Assembly: GCA_900708905.1 (NCBI GenBank)
Contig: CAADRB010000035.1
Location: 629,276 to 693,275, forward strand
Origin: Hymenolepis diminuta
Lineage: Eukaryota > Platyhelminthes > Cestoda > Cyclophyllidea > Hymenolepididae
DNA length: 64,000 bases
Direction of reading: 5' to 3'
Shown here: positions 48,301 through 60,600 of the stretch, piece after piece
Layout of the letters: each line of letters starts with the position of its first letter
How positions within the stretch are numbered: the first letter of the stretch is position 1
Program-made: the position numbers and the translations under genes
The notes under the pieces: model-generated
Databases searched by the model: none
What the model was told of the DNA's origin: nothing
The model's input: the letters and a program-made list of their open reading frames with translations, nothing else

Positions 48301-51202
48301 CTGTGGAAACAGTTGGTCCTTTTTCTCCCTTTGGACCAGGCTCTCCGGGAGGTCCATCCTTACCATTTAAACCAGGAATTCCCATAATGCCGGGAATACC
48401 CTAAATATTCAGTTGTTAATTGCATAAAAAAATGAAATCATACTCTAAGACCTTCACAACCGGTAGCACCTCTCTGACCCTTGTCACCTCGGCGCCCAGC
48501 TTCACCAGTCAGACCGAGAGTTCCAGCCAAACCTTGGGGACCTTGTGGACCCTAATGATTATTATTTTAGAGCGAAAAAAGTACATCTTACCGGTTCGCC
48601 CTTTTTGCCCTCTGCACCTTGTACTCCAGGGGGACCTCGTTCTCCCCTAGGACCCCAATATCCTTGTGGTCCTTGAGATCCCGGGGGGCCGGGCTCTCCG
48701 GGTGGACCTCTAGGGCCCCTCGGTCCCTAAAATTACAGTTGACATTAATTTTATTAGCCCTTTAGAACCAATGAAGGGCATAAGTGCAAGCTCCCTTAGA
48801 GGTATGATTAATTAGGGACAGTTTTTATTTCTGTGGAGAATTATGGCTATTGGAAAGGCTTTCAACTTGCAGTAATCATAACTACAAATGATCATTTAGG
48901 ATCATATATTAAGTAAAAATGGGTTACAATAATCCCAACACATCTCAATCGGCTTGTGATATGTAATCTGCCTTGTATGTGTGGAATTTCATTAATTGTA
49001 GATATTACTAACGAATTTCAAAACTTCTGCCATGATCATAGGCGATAAATTTCGAAGCGACGAAAATTCCCTAAATCCCTTGGACAAGTTACTTATAACG
49101 CTGGACCTTGGTTCAACAAAAGTTGAACGCTTCCTATTGATTAATGATATTCGCATCTATCCAGCACTCTCTCCACTGAGAATTATACTCCTTCATAACG
49201 ACTTATTAAACTTAAGTCTTTCTAAAATGTAGATTCATTTCTTGTTCCAGAATAGGTACAAGCACAAAAGAAATGGTTCGAATTAACTAAATTTCTAATT
49301 CTCCAGCCTCCCAATAAGGGTCTTTTTACGAAAACTAAAAGGATTATTTTAATTTCCTAGTAACCAATAGGAAATATTAGTTAATCCGTAAAAACCGGTG
49401 CGTAGAGTTTGACGCATGGCAAATAGAAAATACAAAATTAATCATTTATCAACAGTTGGCTTAGCGAAGCATCTACAAATATATTGTAGACCTGAAAATC
49501 TAAGCAATTAGCATCCAAGATTGATGGAATCATCGAAATCCAAAATATCAATCGAATGAGAGCTGTAAATATTGGCTTGTGCCACCAAAACGCTTTGTTA
49601 AAATGAAGACGGGAGTGATGCAACCACCTCAGTTCAATTGATGTACTTGATACGGTCTTTGAATCCCTGGACTTTTAGTTTAAACAAACCCCGGTTTGAA
49701 CGAGGCATGTTTTTTTCTGCCAGTGCATCGTAACATTCCAGAATTTAATTCTCAACCGCTTTTTTAAGTCTAAGAATTCTTAATCTAGTAATGGAAACTT
49801 CCAAATGAGCTGCGTTAACCAAAAGTTAGTGACTTTTGCCGAGTAAAATGTTTAAATGTTTGCTTTGTTTTTATAAACATTTCTACCCACAACATAAGCA
49901 AAACAGTATTTGGGTGTGAAAAAGTGAAATGCAAAATGTGCTCAATTGTGATATCTTTTCTTCACTAGACAAAACAAAAGAATGTTCAATTTGCTACTTA
50001 CGGCAAATTGAAATTAAACAATGTCGAGGAGATTCAAGATTTTGGCATTTTCAAAGAAATTCTCAAATTTACTCTGCTCACGTCATCACAAATTTCAAAC
50101 TAAATTCACGAAAATGTTTCCAAAATTTTGTATATCCTTGTTTATTACAGCATGATACACGCTACTTCATCTGCAATCATTTAATATACTTTGGGAAGTT
50201 GCCACGAGATTCTCAACAAAATTTGCAACAAAGCAGAACTTACACGTTCTCCTTTAATGCCTTCACAGCTACAAACTTCTGGTGTGCAAAGCTCATTGCA
50301 TTGAGTCTCATTCTTCTCCTAAAAATAGAAAGAACTGATGCTAAATTTAGAATCAGGGTATTTAATCTATTTAAAGTAAACGCCTAGTTACATGTATTAT
50401 TGTTAATGACGCTGGTTTCCGACCTAATATTTTTTAATTAAATATTAATTTAGCCAATCACTTAAAGAGCCTATTTTTGTCCGCATATTCTATTTCTATT
50501 AAATTATTGTAATCTAAAAGCGTTCAACGTTGAACAATAGTTAATATTTTTCTTTTAAATAATTTATAATATTGTACTAAAGGAATAGGACATGGACTTT
50601 TAACTGATAGGCGAAAATCGAATTAACGCAAATAACTCTCCTTTTTCTAGTAATGTAGCATTTATGTACCTATTTCTAGGAATAGACTTTAAAAGTATTT
50701 CGGTACATGTGGAAATATTTCCTTCTTTTAAGCAAAAAATATAACAAAATATTTGTTTTATTTAAACATACGGCAAGAGCGGCTAAAACCAAAAGCACCA
50801 ACGTAACGATCGTCACGACTTTAGGGCTGAAAAGACAAATAGGAGAGATGAAAATTAACGTGAAATATCTCGGCAGATAACATTGGCAAATGAAGGTGTC
50901 TTTCACTGTCCTGCACGTAAATGATTAATAGGAGGAGGATGCATTTAGAGGTTACAAAACAGATCCCTTAAGAGGTTTAAAAACCCCACATTTCCTTTGC
51001 ACGCATGCGCACACACTGATCATTTGCAAAAAATCCGACCCAGAAACATTTTCTTCTACCTATCTATCCACACACACAATCACAAAAAAGGACAGTTTTC
51101 TTATGTGAAGTTCATTTACAACCTGGGTGAATACGCAGTAGTGGTGAAGCGGGAGGAAGCAGAAGAAGAAGAAGGAACCTACCCACTACGCCATGGCATC
51201 AT
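32578..51202 (-). CDS. Collagen alpha(IV) chain B, alpha2-like
   Basis: Second basement-membrane collagen IV chain, 24 exons, about 1771 aa if one apparent 2-bp deletion is allowed for. Exons 1 and 2 together encode a 25-residue signal peptide ([18 protein letters not shown], ending in an A-L-A cleavage motif). Exon 3 carries the 7S four-cysteine motif ([12 protein letters not shown] followed by EGIKGERG). The interrupted Gly-X-Y domain runs to about residue 1537, and a 12-cysteine NC1 domain closes the chain. NC1 words [17 protein letters not shown] and [10 protein letters not shown] are alpha2-like. The start is the first of two adjacent ATGs at 51202; the short first exon splices in phase to the hydrophobic core. 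The gene ends only 315 bp before chain A begins, on the same strand. Confidence 0.92.
33946..37169 (-). other. Largest intron of collagen chain B (3.2 kb)
   Basis: AT-rich intron with no exon-like Gly-X-Y stretch. Open frames at 35697-35931 and 36865-37291 lack domains, and the latter runs into a real exon on the wrong strand. Nothing else is recognised. Confidence 0.6.
37546..39798 (-). other. 2.3-kb intron of collagen chain B
   Basis: No coding signal. It contains the G-rich tract at 38997-39035 on the transcribed-RNA strand. Confidence 0.6.
38997..39035 (-). other. Potential G-quadruplex tract in a chain B intron
   Basis: On the minus (sense) strand there are at least five runs of four or more G separated by 1-5 nt, beginning GGGGAAGAGGTGGGG and ending GGGGAGGGGAGGGGG. 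It stands out sharply in an AT-rich intron. Confidence 0.6.
40224..41335 (-). other. Intron of collagen chain B with a SINE insertion
   Basis: 1.1 kb without coding signal; the upstream part holds SINE copy 3 (41081-41247). Confidence 0.6.
41081..41247 (-). repeat. tRNA-derived SINE, copy 3 (intronic)
   Basis: On the minus strand an A box (TGGCACAGCGG) begins near 41240, the B box region is eroded, and the copy ends with GAGTTTCTCACCCGGTAGAC, nearly the same tail as copy 1. Confidence 0.5.
42253..43086 (-). other. Intron of collagen chain B
   Basis: About 830 bp, pyrimidine-rich on the plus strand at 42660-42970. No features recognised. Confidence 0.6.
47023..47840 (-). other. Intron of collagen chain B
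   Basis: About 820 bp, AT-rich, no coding signal or recognised repeat. Confidence 0.6.
48727..50243 (-). other. Intron separating the 7S exon from the triple-helix exons of chain B
   Basis: About 1.5 kb. Plus-strand frames near 49032-49232 and 49929-50387 run over real minus-strand exon or intron sequence without domains. Nothing supported. Confidence 0.55.
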
Positions 51203-52250
51203 CTTGATGTTGATAATTTCCAACAGAGAGTGGAAAATGGAGGATCCTTCCACTATCAGTAAAGGCAGCGCAATAGCAGCAGCGCCAGCAGCAGCCCAAA
51301 TTGTGCACACAGAGGCTGGGTCTTTCTATAGGTGTGTGTTTAGGAGCCGTGTGTCTTTCTCTCTCACACGTCCTTCTATTCCTCTTCTCCCAACTCCACC
51401 TCCCAACCTCCCTCCCCACCTCCCATATCCCATCTCCATTGTAAGAGGGTGTGTGAACTGCACACACTTAGGGAAACGATTTCAGTCCAATAGATGGGCG
51501 GAGGAGTGCTGTGACTTTCTGTCTACTAGAAGCATTAGGGAAAGAGAGAGAGGGGCGGGGAGGGGGGGGGTAAATTAAGAAACATAGGTGTTCTGCGCTT
51601 TCATACAACAGCAGCCTAACAGCAACTGTTCAGTGAAATACGCAAAAGAAGGCGAGAGGCAGGGAGAGGAAGGATATGATTAATGCTTATGTGCAGGAGG
51701 TACTTACAAAGTGGGGCGGACAGATGCGCACAATCAATGTTCATATTTATGTTCACACACATATACTAAGCGTTCGTCATTCGTGTTCAACCAGCTCATC
51801 TCATTTGACCTTGGAAATGACGTCAGATCTCACGATTTTATGAGTGACGGGGATAACAATGACAAATGCAGCTGAATTCGGCGATGTGTTTGCATTTTCC
51901 CCACCTACCTAAATGTCAGGAGAAAAGTAATAGGGCAGGTGCACGTTTTTGTTCCTGCTAGAGCGTTTTTCCCATTTGCTTTGACGACGTAACTGGATAG
52001 ATGGCGGACGATGAATGGTAAATTAATATCTTTTACTATAGTTTGTACTTTAGATTTATTTAGCCCAATTGATTTAACGAAAGTGATTCTGATAATGTTT
52101 ATATTAAAATAATATCGCACTGCGGCTATAACCACTTATTTAGTCAGAGAGTCATTGCGTTGGTATTCATATCCTAGTAGAGAGAGAGAGGGACGTATAA
52201 TTTCAAGGAATAGGAGCAAGTGAAAGTAAAATATCTCGCCTTGTTTGTCT
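51203..52250 (-). promoter_or_regulatory. Upstream region of collagen chain B (likely promoter area)
   Basis: Sequence just upstream of the chain B start. It contains a purine tract at 51537-51571 (GA repeats, then a run of nine G on the plus strand). Transcription start and core elements cannot be placed by eye. If a spliced leader is also added to chain B, the AG right before the ATG at 51202 would be the site, but its pyrimidine tract is poor. Confidence 0.3.
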
Positions 52251-52257
52251 GAACTGG

Positions 52258-52635
52258 GTGTCCTTCCATTCATCCTTGCCTGTGGGATTTGAGATCTTAG
52301 TTTCGAGTGGATTGAGGACAATTTCAATGGATATTGATCACCACGAACTAGCATCTGCATTAATTTATGTCATCTTTACTGTGTGTTTTCTGATTTCTTC
52401 GAAACGAATGGAAGTCGGGATCAGGAATCAAGTTTATACGAGTGACAAATCATGCCCATATAATCGGAGTCAATTCACCAATTTATTAGGTTTAACCACA
52501 TCAGATGCTAGCACTGATCAAACAAGTGAACAAAAAATAGTAAGGGTGATGAAAAAAATTAAATATTTCTCCTTTACGAAATTAAAATTAATTTTGTATT
52601 CTTCTCCCTCTATTAAAATAACTCTTATTCACTAA
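52258..52635 (+). other. Unidentified 125-codon open frame
   Basis: Contains one hydrophobic segment (ALIYVIFTVCFLISSKR) after an acidic start. No domain recognised, no clear splice partners and no homology I can name. It may be a chance frame or an orphan small membrane protein. The AT-rich 3' part (KIKYFSFTKLKLILY) looks non-coding. Confidence 0.15.
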
Positions 52636-52879
52636 AGTGTTTATTCGAGCTAATGAAGCATTTTATACTTCATATAATTTGAATAAAGTGCTATATAAAG
52701 TTCTGGAACTTTTATTTGTCTTCTTCTACAACTAAGATGGAAATATTCTGGGATTGTTAGCTCTCAAAAAGGGATCGTCTTGAACTAATACTGGAAAAGC
52801 GGCAAGAAAACTGATATGAAAATGATGGATCAGAAGATCCCATACGTTAATTATGCCTTGCGAACCTTGTTTTACAGAT

Positions 52880-53940
52880 CAGCGAAATCTTCATGATCCA
52901 GAAGTGATCTTTACTTGTAATAACTGATTTGATAAATACACGGAGGTTTTCAGAAAAGCCTTGACTGACATCTCTGAGAAGAAAAGATTTAGACTCCCAC
53001 TTCGAAGATTGGGGATCGCGGAGCATAAGAAACTGAAGAGCTACGTTCGTTCGAAGTAACTGGATGATCTCAAATTCGAGAAAGCAGCAATCATCTTCTG
53101 CGAACTCTTCGGGGAAAATCATCTAAAGTTCGAAAATGCCTCAAATTTCTAATTTTGACAAAGGGGCCTGCAGAGGATGGGATTGATTATGATTGATTTG
53201 AAAAATGAAAACTTTGAGTAATCGGACATCCGATGGATTTTAAGTGCCTATTATTCCTTCTTGGTCCGTGAGATTCCTACTATTCGTATGGCCTTTTGAG
53301 AACTCTTAATGTGACTGAATAAAATCTCGAAATCACGTTACCGGATTTAGGAGACAAGCGTCGAAGAATGGACACCGTCCTAGATGACACAGTGATGATC
53401 CACCAGAATACCGGTGAACATGGTTATGTGAGAAGAAGTGAAAAACGAAAAGGGATGAAGAATGCGCAGGAAAATCTTTCCCACAAGTGACCCCTTTATC
53501 TCGTTGGTACTGCAATAAATTTCACTTTGCTCGGTTTTATCCCTACAAGTCATATATTTTCAAATTGTGTGGTGCAAGAGGACATAAAGACATGTGTAAA
53601 ACAAAAACCCAATCCGGAAAGAAAAGTCTGGAAGATAAAACTAAATCCTTGAATGTTTGCTCTAGGAGTGAGGTCAATGGTGCTAATAGGTAGATGTATG
53701 TGACCGTGTGGGTAAATGGTTATGAGGCCAAACTGTTATTGGACATAGCCTCCGATATCACCCTGATTTCACGAAAAACACGGGGAGATTTAGCTCGACC
53801 GGCACTAATTCCTACAAAAATGCTTGAACAGGATTCTTCCAGTGGCATTCTGAACCGGCATTGGAAGTGAACTGGAATCCCATGTACTGCTGTGGTGACT
53901 AATCAACCTAAAGTTGATCTAAATGGTATTAATTGGTTAG
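52880..53940 (+). mobile_element. Decayed Ty3/Gypsy retrotransposon, gag to protease part
   Basis: Pieces in one order and orientation: a gag stretch (FDKYTEVFRKALTD, then RFRLPLRRLGIAEH, then a stop after KSYVRSK), a zinc-knuckle pair (HFARFYPYKSYIF, then CGARGHKDMC) at about 53515-53600, an aspartic protease start at 53699-53760 (VNGYEAKLLLDIASDITLIS), and the segment VDLNGINWLDELKRL typical after the protease. Stops and frameshifts interrupt it, and the catalytic DTAS-type motif reads DIAS. Reverse transcriptase and integrase were not found downstream. It is a fossil copy. Confidence 0.7.
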
Positions 53941-55303
53941 ATGAGTTGAAGCGGCTGAAAAACATCACCCATCTCTTTACAGAAAAATCAGCTGCTACTG
54001 AAGAGTAGGAACCCAGAGCTAGCTTGAAGAAGATTCTCATGTAAAAGGTCCAAAAACAAACAGAACGAAGGGATAGATAAGGAAGTAGTATTATGAAACT
54101 GAATTCTGTCAAAAAGACTTGGAAAGGAGATCAAAGATGAATGCTGTAGGCCATTCTAGGCATCAGAAGCACACCAATAAAAAGAAAGGAAGAACTGATG
54201 AAAAATTCTCCTGAGAAAAATTTCTTGATGATCGCACATTGAAAGCTTGTCGAAAAATCTCCAGTGGGATTGCGAAAAGAAAGCGGAGGCAGACTGAAGC
54301 TGAATCAATCGTAGAAATGCTCCTCTGAACAGGTAGTAGATCACCGGAAAGGAATGCTGAACGAACCAGTAAACTTCCAGAGAACACGAAGAGGAGGTTC
54401 TATGATGAAAGCGCAGATTTACAATAATTTACAATGAAATTATGCAATATAGTGAATATTCTCCCTTGACGAGGTCAACATTGCATTTCATGTTTTCTTC
54501 CATTTTATATTGAAATAATGCTTAGTCATTAAAACTGCTTATTCCATTAAGCCCTTTGCACCTCTGTCCTGTCTTTCCTATCTCTATCCTGACCTCGTAG
54601 AGAAGATTGCTAAAAGACAGAAGGTATACCCTGAAGAATAACCAGGGAATAATCAGGTATCTAGCCTAAACTTCCAAAAATTAAACTTATTAAAGTGTCT
54701 TTTCTGTATAAATGTGGTGAAGAGGGTTTGATATTTCGATAATTTAAACTAAATCCGGCTTTTGGAAACCTAATTTGGAGGAACTATTCTATTTCAGTTA
54801 TAAAGTGGAAAATTTTACCTGAGTTTTCTTTTGTTTGACAGAATTTGGGTACTAACTTACCGCTAATTCTGTTTTCCTGGCGGTAAAGTAGAAGATTCTG
54901 AGTTCTTTCAGTCATTAATTTTTAACCCACAGCAAGATGGGAAGTATTCTAATTTTTCATCGTAGGAAGTCAACTAAAATCGGGTTACAGCAAAGCCCAA
55001 TATGTAATAAGGGAGAAGGGATTGAAAAGTTTTTTTGAGAATGAAATGTCAATATCAAAAGAGTTTGATATTTGGATTTGGCTCTTTGATCATGATATCC
55101 AGTTCTTATTAACTGATTGATTAATCAGAACCGCCAGTCCTACCACTTCAATTCCTAGTTTCCTTCCAAATGTCGGGAAGTTAAAATTAGCTTACATGAT
55201 ATTAAACACTTGAAGGATGGCTCTACATTTTCCAAAATTACTCTTTAGTGATATTCCCTGAGAGAATATTTTTATTACTTGTCATTAGATTCAAATCCCT
55301 ACT
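53941..55303. other. Stretch after the Gypsy remnant, no feature seen
   Basis: Possibly further decayed retroelement sequence, since it follows the gag-protease remnant directly. No reverse transcriptase or integrase motif could be read on either strand. Confidence 0.35.
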
Positions 55304-55621
55304 TGTCATGTCTAGACTAATTGATTGATTCTTCTTTTATCTGTGACTGTTCCGTTTCGCTTAAAAGTACATTGCACTCATATGTTCACATACATTCATG
55401 TCCAAGTGACTCATATAAGCTGTCGTCGTACTTCCACTCCCATAAACATGCGCGGACACATGCCTGTCATTCACCGGCTCTTACATTTCCTCCCCCATCT
55501 CCTCTGTCCCTCAGTTCTCTCTTATTCTCTTGAATCTCTTCTCCGTGGTTTATTCAATACATTTTGACCTGCTTTGTGTAACTGCTGTGAGTTTGTTAAC
55601 TCACATTTTGCTACACCAACA
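55304..55621 (+). repeat. Long terminal repeat, 5' LTR of a Gypsy-type element
   Basis: Begins TGTCATGTC and ends CTACACCAACA, giving the TG...CA ends of an LTR of about 318 bp. It is directly followed by a primer binding site. A partner LTR was not found in the window. Boundaries rest on the terminal dinucleotides and the primer site. Confidence 0.5.
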
Positions 55622-55624
55622 ATT

Positions 55625-55633
55625 TGGTGACCC
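55625..55633 (+). other. Primer binding site (tRNA 3'-end complement)
   Basis: TGGTGACCC lies three bases after the LTR end. It is the complement of a tRNA 3' end of the form GGGTCACCA. tRNA-Trp primes several flatworm Gypsy elements with this start, but only nine bases match here. Confidence 0.5.
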
Positions 55634-57340
55634 TTTGAACATTCATCCTTCTGCACAGCATTAACAACAGTATTTTAAACATTTGGACTCATTTGAACTT
55701 TGGTTCTGTTTGCGTACGTTTTTACTGCCTCACGCTCTAATGTTCCAGCTTTCAAATTTCGGGATTTTCTCTTTGATCTTTATTGAATTAACGTCTATCT
55801 CTTCACAGCTTGACCAGTTGATCAATATGGATTGTTACATTTCAAGATGAGAGTTCCTAACAAGGTGTTAACGTAGATGAGCTCACTAAATTTTATTCGA
55901 GCTAAAATTTAATTAATAATATCGAGTTCATAAAAAATTCTCCCACACTCCTTTCAGAAAGCGTTTTCTGACACTCTTCTCGGGTAGAGGCATCATGAAA
56001 CCTTCCTGGTAGGAAACCTCCCCCTTAATAGCCATTCCTCTCACTGGGTGTCCACCGATGGACATCAAATCCATGAATTCTAACTACTCAGAGGGGCAAT
56101 TTAACAGTTTCGCCCATTGTGTTCCTAATAATTTCAGTAATTTGTGTTGTGAATATTTTTAACCCAATTAAACCCACTAATATCATTCCACATTCCTTAA
56201 CCATCATCTGATATTGGTTTGTTTTGCATTTTTGTTTGATATAAACTACCAGAAGAGAGAATGAAGTCAAAATGCGACTTTTAACTGGAAAATATGAAAG
56301 ACACAAAAACTAGCCCTTATAGATCAAACCCAATTTAAACTTTCTTCTACTTATACACGGCCGTTGCGGTTTCCATGACTTCGGTCCTTCGACACTATCA
56401 TCAAGTTCGTCTAGTTGGGTCACTTAAGAAGTTTTAATTGACACAACACGAAACAATGTGATTGATAATAAGAAGTTTTCTCTCTAGGATATTTGGTGGT
56501 GTGTACGTAGGTTACAATGGTGGGAACAAGACAGAAGCAGACAATTTACAGGGTGCGTTATCGCCGAAGAGGTAACTGAAATTATCTTATTTCGTGTAAA
56601 AGTCCTCCTGCCAGATATAACAGGCACGTAAAGAAGAAATTGGGCATATAACCATTCTTCTTATATATCGAGCTTCCAGATGTGCACTTTCGTATAATTA
56701 TTTTAAAAATTCAAGGCTTTTGAAAGAAATGAGCAGATGATGCTTCCATAAATGCAACTTTCAGGATCAAATATTTCATTTTGAAGATGAAAAAGGATGT
56801 CACAGCTCCCTCCTCAATGTACTAAGATCTGATACTATCTGTAAACGAATGGAACTGTTGTTATCTTAGTAATGAACTTGTTACTCCTCTATCAAGCGAT
56901 GGGCCTAAAAAGGTGGTTACACTTTGATTCTCATTATTATAAAATGTAGGTATAAATTGTGTGGTACAAAAGAGGTCATAAATTTTCGCTAATTGTGATG
57001 GTCATAAAGAAAGTAAGGCTCATAATTTTTATGCTCTGGCATAATTTGTTCAATTGATGGCCTCCTCCCAAGAAAGAAAGGCAATAAAACCCCCTATGCC
57101 TTCCTACCTTGAAATTAGCCCCATATTTTTTAGAACTAGCACTTTAGTAGAACTTATTGCACTGGAGAAGAATGTTATTAGTGAGGCTGTTCAATCATCA
57201 TACATTTCAAGCAAGTAGTAACAAAATATACAAAAAGAAAAGGATTTTAGTGGTACGGCAGCCAGAAAAGGAGTCAGTATTGCCTTTATCAGCATCGATG
57301 ATCGATAAGATTGAAGAGTGGTATCATTGTATCTAATATC
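55634..57340. other. Non-genic stretch after the LTR
   Basis: The first part would be the leader of the LTR element. No gag reading frame can be followed. Apart from the family 3 repeat nothing was recognised. Confidence 0.35.
56030..56080 (+). repeat. Short dispersed repeat family 3, copy 2
   Basis: GGGTGTCCACCGATGGACAT with flanks similar to 21805-21855. No coding capacity. Confidence 0.4.
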
Positions 57341-57348
57341 TTTTATAA

Positions 57349-57650
57349 ATTTAAAGTTGCTCTAATCCCATCAGTAAAATTACTTTGGGAGCCCGATTAA
57401 ATTAGGCTAGAGAGTGTTTCTTACACGATTAATAATCTTCCTAGAGGCGAATGAGATATGGCAACCTTTCTCAAAACCAAAGGTATAGCATCCTGTTGTT
57501 CATGGAATGTGTCCAGACGAGTTTTGAACCCGTAACCCCCATATCGGAGAGGCAGAGCACGTTGTCCGCTAATTCACCTGGATGATAAGTGAAAAGTAGC
57601 ACTGATCCCGTCAGTAAACCTACTTCAGGAGCCAGGCCAAGTTATTTTCA
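57349..57650 (+). repeat. Pair of about 60-bp direct repeats
   Basis: Segments at about 57349-57410 and 57589-57650 share AAAGTTGCTCTAATCCCATC/AAAGTAGCACTGATCCCGTC, then AGTAAA and GGGAGCC/GGAGCCAGG in order. They flank the tRNA-like head at 57505-57585. Confidence 0.45.
57505..57585 (-). repeat. tRNA-derived SINE head, copy 4
   Basis: On the minus strand a T arm folds as ACGGG with CTCGT around a 7-nt loop (TTCAAAA), preceded by a recognisable but mismatched A box (TTAGCGGACAACG). The head resembles SINE copies 2 and 3; the usual tail is not present next to it. Confidence 0.4.
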
Positions 57651-57659
57651 GAGCTATCC

Positions 57660-60600
57660 TCCCACAAAAGCTTTCCTAAAATCAAAGACTGAGTAAATTC
57701 CAACCACGTGTATATTGTACAACCGTAAAAGGAATGAGAGAGGAAAAGAGAAAGGGGATGAGCATCAACCCAGCGTGAGACTGTACACTAAGAGCGGTTG
57801 GATATTTTGCGTTCTTTGTTCGTTAAATGCGCAAACAATAAAGAATCGTCATCTAACAAACTGGAGAGTTTTTATATGCATTCGATCACATCCAAATGAT
57901 CTCATGGAGTCTTAGAAGAACTAATCCTTTCATTTTTCGGCAAATCTTTTACCAACTTGGGAATCACCCCCCAGAAAAGACGAATGTTCCACCAGGGTTT
58001 TATCAGATACCGAAGCAGAATAAGAAGTTGGTCTTATTGTCTAAGATGTGAGAGGATGGACATACCAAAGGAGCTTATGCAATTGTGGCCGAAATGTTAT
58101 CTTAATTCAGATTAAGGGGAAAAAATACATTCGTTAACAAGAAAGGAAATGTCGCGTATTCCCGTAAAAAGAAACACTAACTGTAGATATCGATTGATAT
58201 ATCGATTTCGGTATAATCGATTTACTTCTTCCACAGTGCACTGAAATCAATAACAATATAGTGCATAATGAACCACTGAACAAAAAGCAGATGAAGTCAG
58301 AATCGATAGGAAATATAGCAAATCGCACGAAATTATTTAAAGCATTTTGGTGATGGAATACTAAAACTGTCACTTAAGAGAATCGATCACGGTTGCCATC
58401 GTTATGGTGTCAAAATAACAGTTTTTCTTGGCTCAGACCAAGAGAAAGAGAAGACAGAATTGCAGTCGCTCTGAGAAGAAGAATTAGGAGATTAGAATAC
58501 GTAGAAAGCAAAAGAATATGAGCATTGTGATAGGTGTGAACAGTAGGCGGTATTTTCAAGTGTGTATGCGGATGTACCTTTAAATAGAGATCAGTCCGTT
58601 AGCGAGCAGGATTGATAAACGCAGGATATGGTAGTTGAGGTCGGAGGGGCATAAAAACATCGCTGCCCTTGCGCGGACGAAAAACTAAAGTACTTTTGCA
58701 GAACATTTAATTTGAGAGTAATTTTAGGGAAATGTTATCCTTCAAATTTGGAAAGTTCTGTCTGGAGTTGTGACTGGCAACTCATCATGTCCTGAGTTGT
58801 CTTAGAGTGCTCCATCCAATTTGAGTTTAACTTTGAACCGAATTAATAAACATTCGCAGTAGATGTTAGGCTTTTCGATCCAGTAGTTCATTTCACTTTT
58901 ATCTGATTTGATACCATCCAACTCTCCTTTAATTACCTTTCTAATATTAAGAGATCAGGAAGGACCGCTTTTCAAAACATAAAAAGAGATAGGTCATTAG
59001 AACGCTTTTCAACTGTTTAACTGCATTTTTTATTTATAATTCTCTAAAGTAAAAAGAGACAAATTTTATTGGTGGAAACTATCACACATATATATGTTTA
59101 TTTATTTACTTATTTATTCACCATCTGCTTAACATATTTTAGGCATAAAACTGGTTTACTGTGTATTTACCTAATTAGGAAGTAAACCTGATCGAAAGTG
59201 TGTTTTCAGTTTGTCCGCTTACTGGGGATTTGTATTGCAAGTAAGAGGAGCTAATAAACAACTATTTCTGCTTTTGAATGTTAAAGCACATTGGTTAAAG
59301 GACGGATCGATCAATGGGAAGTTGAAAGGAATACTTTCAAGAGAATTCACACCGAAATTCATTTGCGGGAATCAGAAGATATATTTTGCCTCAGGACAGA
59401 AAATACACATCTTACAGTCTATTTGAATATCACTGTAGCATCATTACATTGGCAAAATTATGCTCTTGATATCTTGACAGTCAATTCAGACATCCATTCG
59501 ATGGTGATAGAACCTTCAGTAGAAGACCATTCGATTTACGATAACATATGGTAAATTTTCGGGTAAATAAATTGTCGCTGAGTTACCCATCAGGAATGGA
59601 AACCAAGAGGAAGTAATATTCTATTGCTGTCAATATCACAGAAACCAGTCTCAGTGACACCCCGACAAGGATGACACTGCACTGAATTAGCACACTGCAA
59701 CTTCCTTTACTCATTCATTAAAGCATCTAATGATGGGAAAGTTGAAATCAGGGGATTTCTATACTTTTATGATTGATGCTTCGCCAATCTTTCAAGACGT
59801 GCGTGACTAGAGGTGCTTGAAATTGCTTCGTTCAATTGGAGCTTAATGTTGAAGACAATTGGATGATAATTTGTTTTCAAGAACGAAAATGCAAAACTTT
59901 AGGATTTCTGGAAATCCACATTTCAAAAACTGGTAAACATGTCTTCAGGTGGCAGAAGAACATAAAAGATTGGTCATATATCTCTTTCATTTCCTTCTTC
60001 AATACTCCCTATCATAAGTTTTAATTACGTATCCATATTGAATTAAAAAACGAAGAGACTGACTGTACTTACTTACTGAAAATAAATTTATATGAATTAC
60101 CCAAATCCAATTCACCACCAGGCCATTAATTATATATTTTCCCATTTCGATGCAGCAAGCACGCATTTCTCCCAGTCTCCCCTAAAATTTAAACAAACCC
60201 TCATATAAATTCAGCCGCTTTGCTTCGCTGGCCCAGCTTTTCGTGTTGCCAGCCGGTTACTTTCGAAATTCGAAAAATCATAAATCATTTGTCAGGAGGA
60301 GCAGTGTAGGAAATTGGGAGGCAGCAGCAGATTTGCCGTAGATCTCTTCTTCTTCGTCATTTTCTTTCGCCTTTTAATTGCCACTTTTGAAATTCAAACC
60401 TCAAGGAATGCATTTTAAACGAAGGATGCGTGGACGGAATATGGGAAGAACTTGAGATTTGCGTTCCCATATCAAAATAGAACAATAATTCCTAGTGCCC
60501 CTGAATGAAACACATGGCAGGAAAAAATTTTTTAAATGTAACTGAAGTTGACTTAATTCCTAATTGTTTTATATAAATAAAATTTGATCAGTACATCAAT

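Larger units (their letters stand above)
32578..51202 (-). other. Exon map of collagen IV chain B
   Basis: Coding exons in transcript order: 51202-51183, 50826-50772, 50318-50244, 48726-48592, 48551-48444, 48400-48278, 48016-47981, 47903-47841, 47022-46840, 46482-46366, 46297-46253, 46177-46058, 45972-45759, 45544-45260, 44737-44553, 43849-43435, 43362-43087, 42252-41336, 40223-39985 (frame problem, see finding), 39906-39799, 37545-37348, 37274-37170, 33945-32924, 32847-32578. GC donors follow the exons ending at 46253, 45260 and 39985. All phases agree except that 40223-39985 is two bases short. An alternative acceptor giving 40213-39985 restores the frame. Confidence 0.82.

Noticed and set aside
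49929..50387. A 152-codon plus-strand frame
   Set aside because: It overlaps the 7S exon of chain B on the opposite strand and is otherwise intronic, with no domain.
51186..51467. A 93-codon minus-strand gene upstream of chain B
   Set aside because: Only its last few codons (MMPWRSG) are used, as exon 1 of chain B. The rest has no domain and overlaps a plus-strand frame equally without support.
52847..53122. A 91-codon minus-strand frame
   Set aside because: The plus strand here reads as a decayed Gypsy gag with recognisable motifs, so the minus frame is a shadow.
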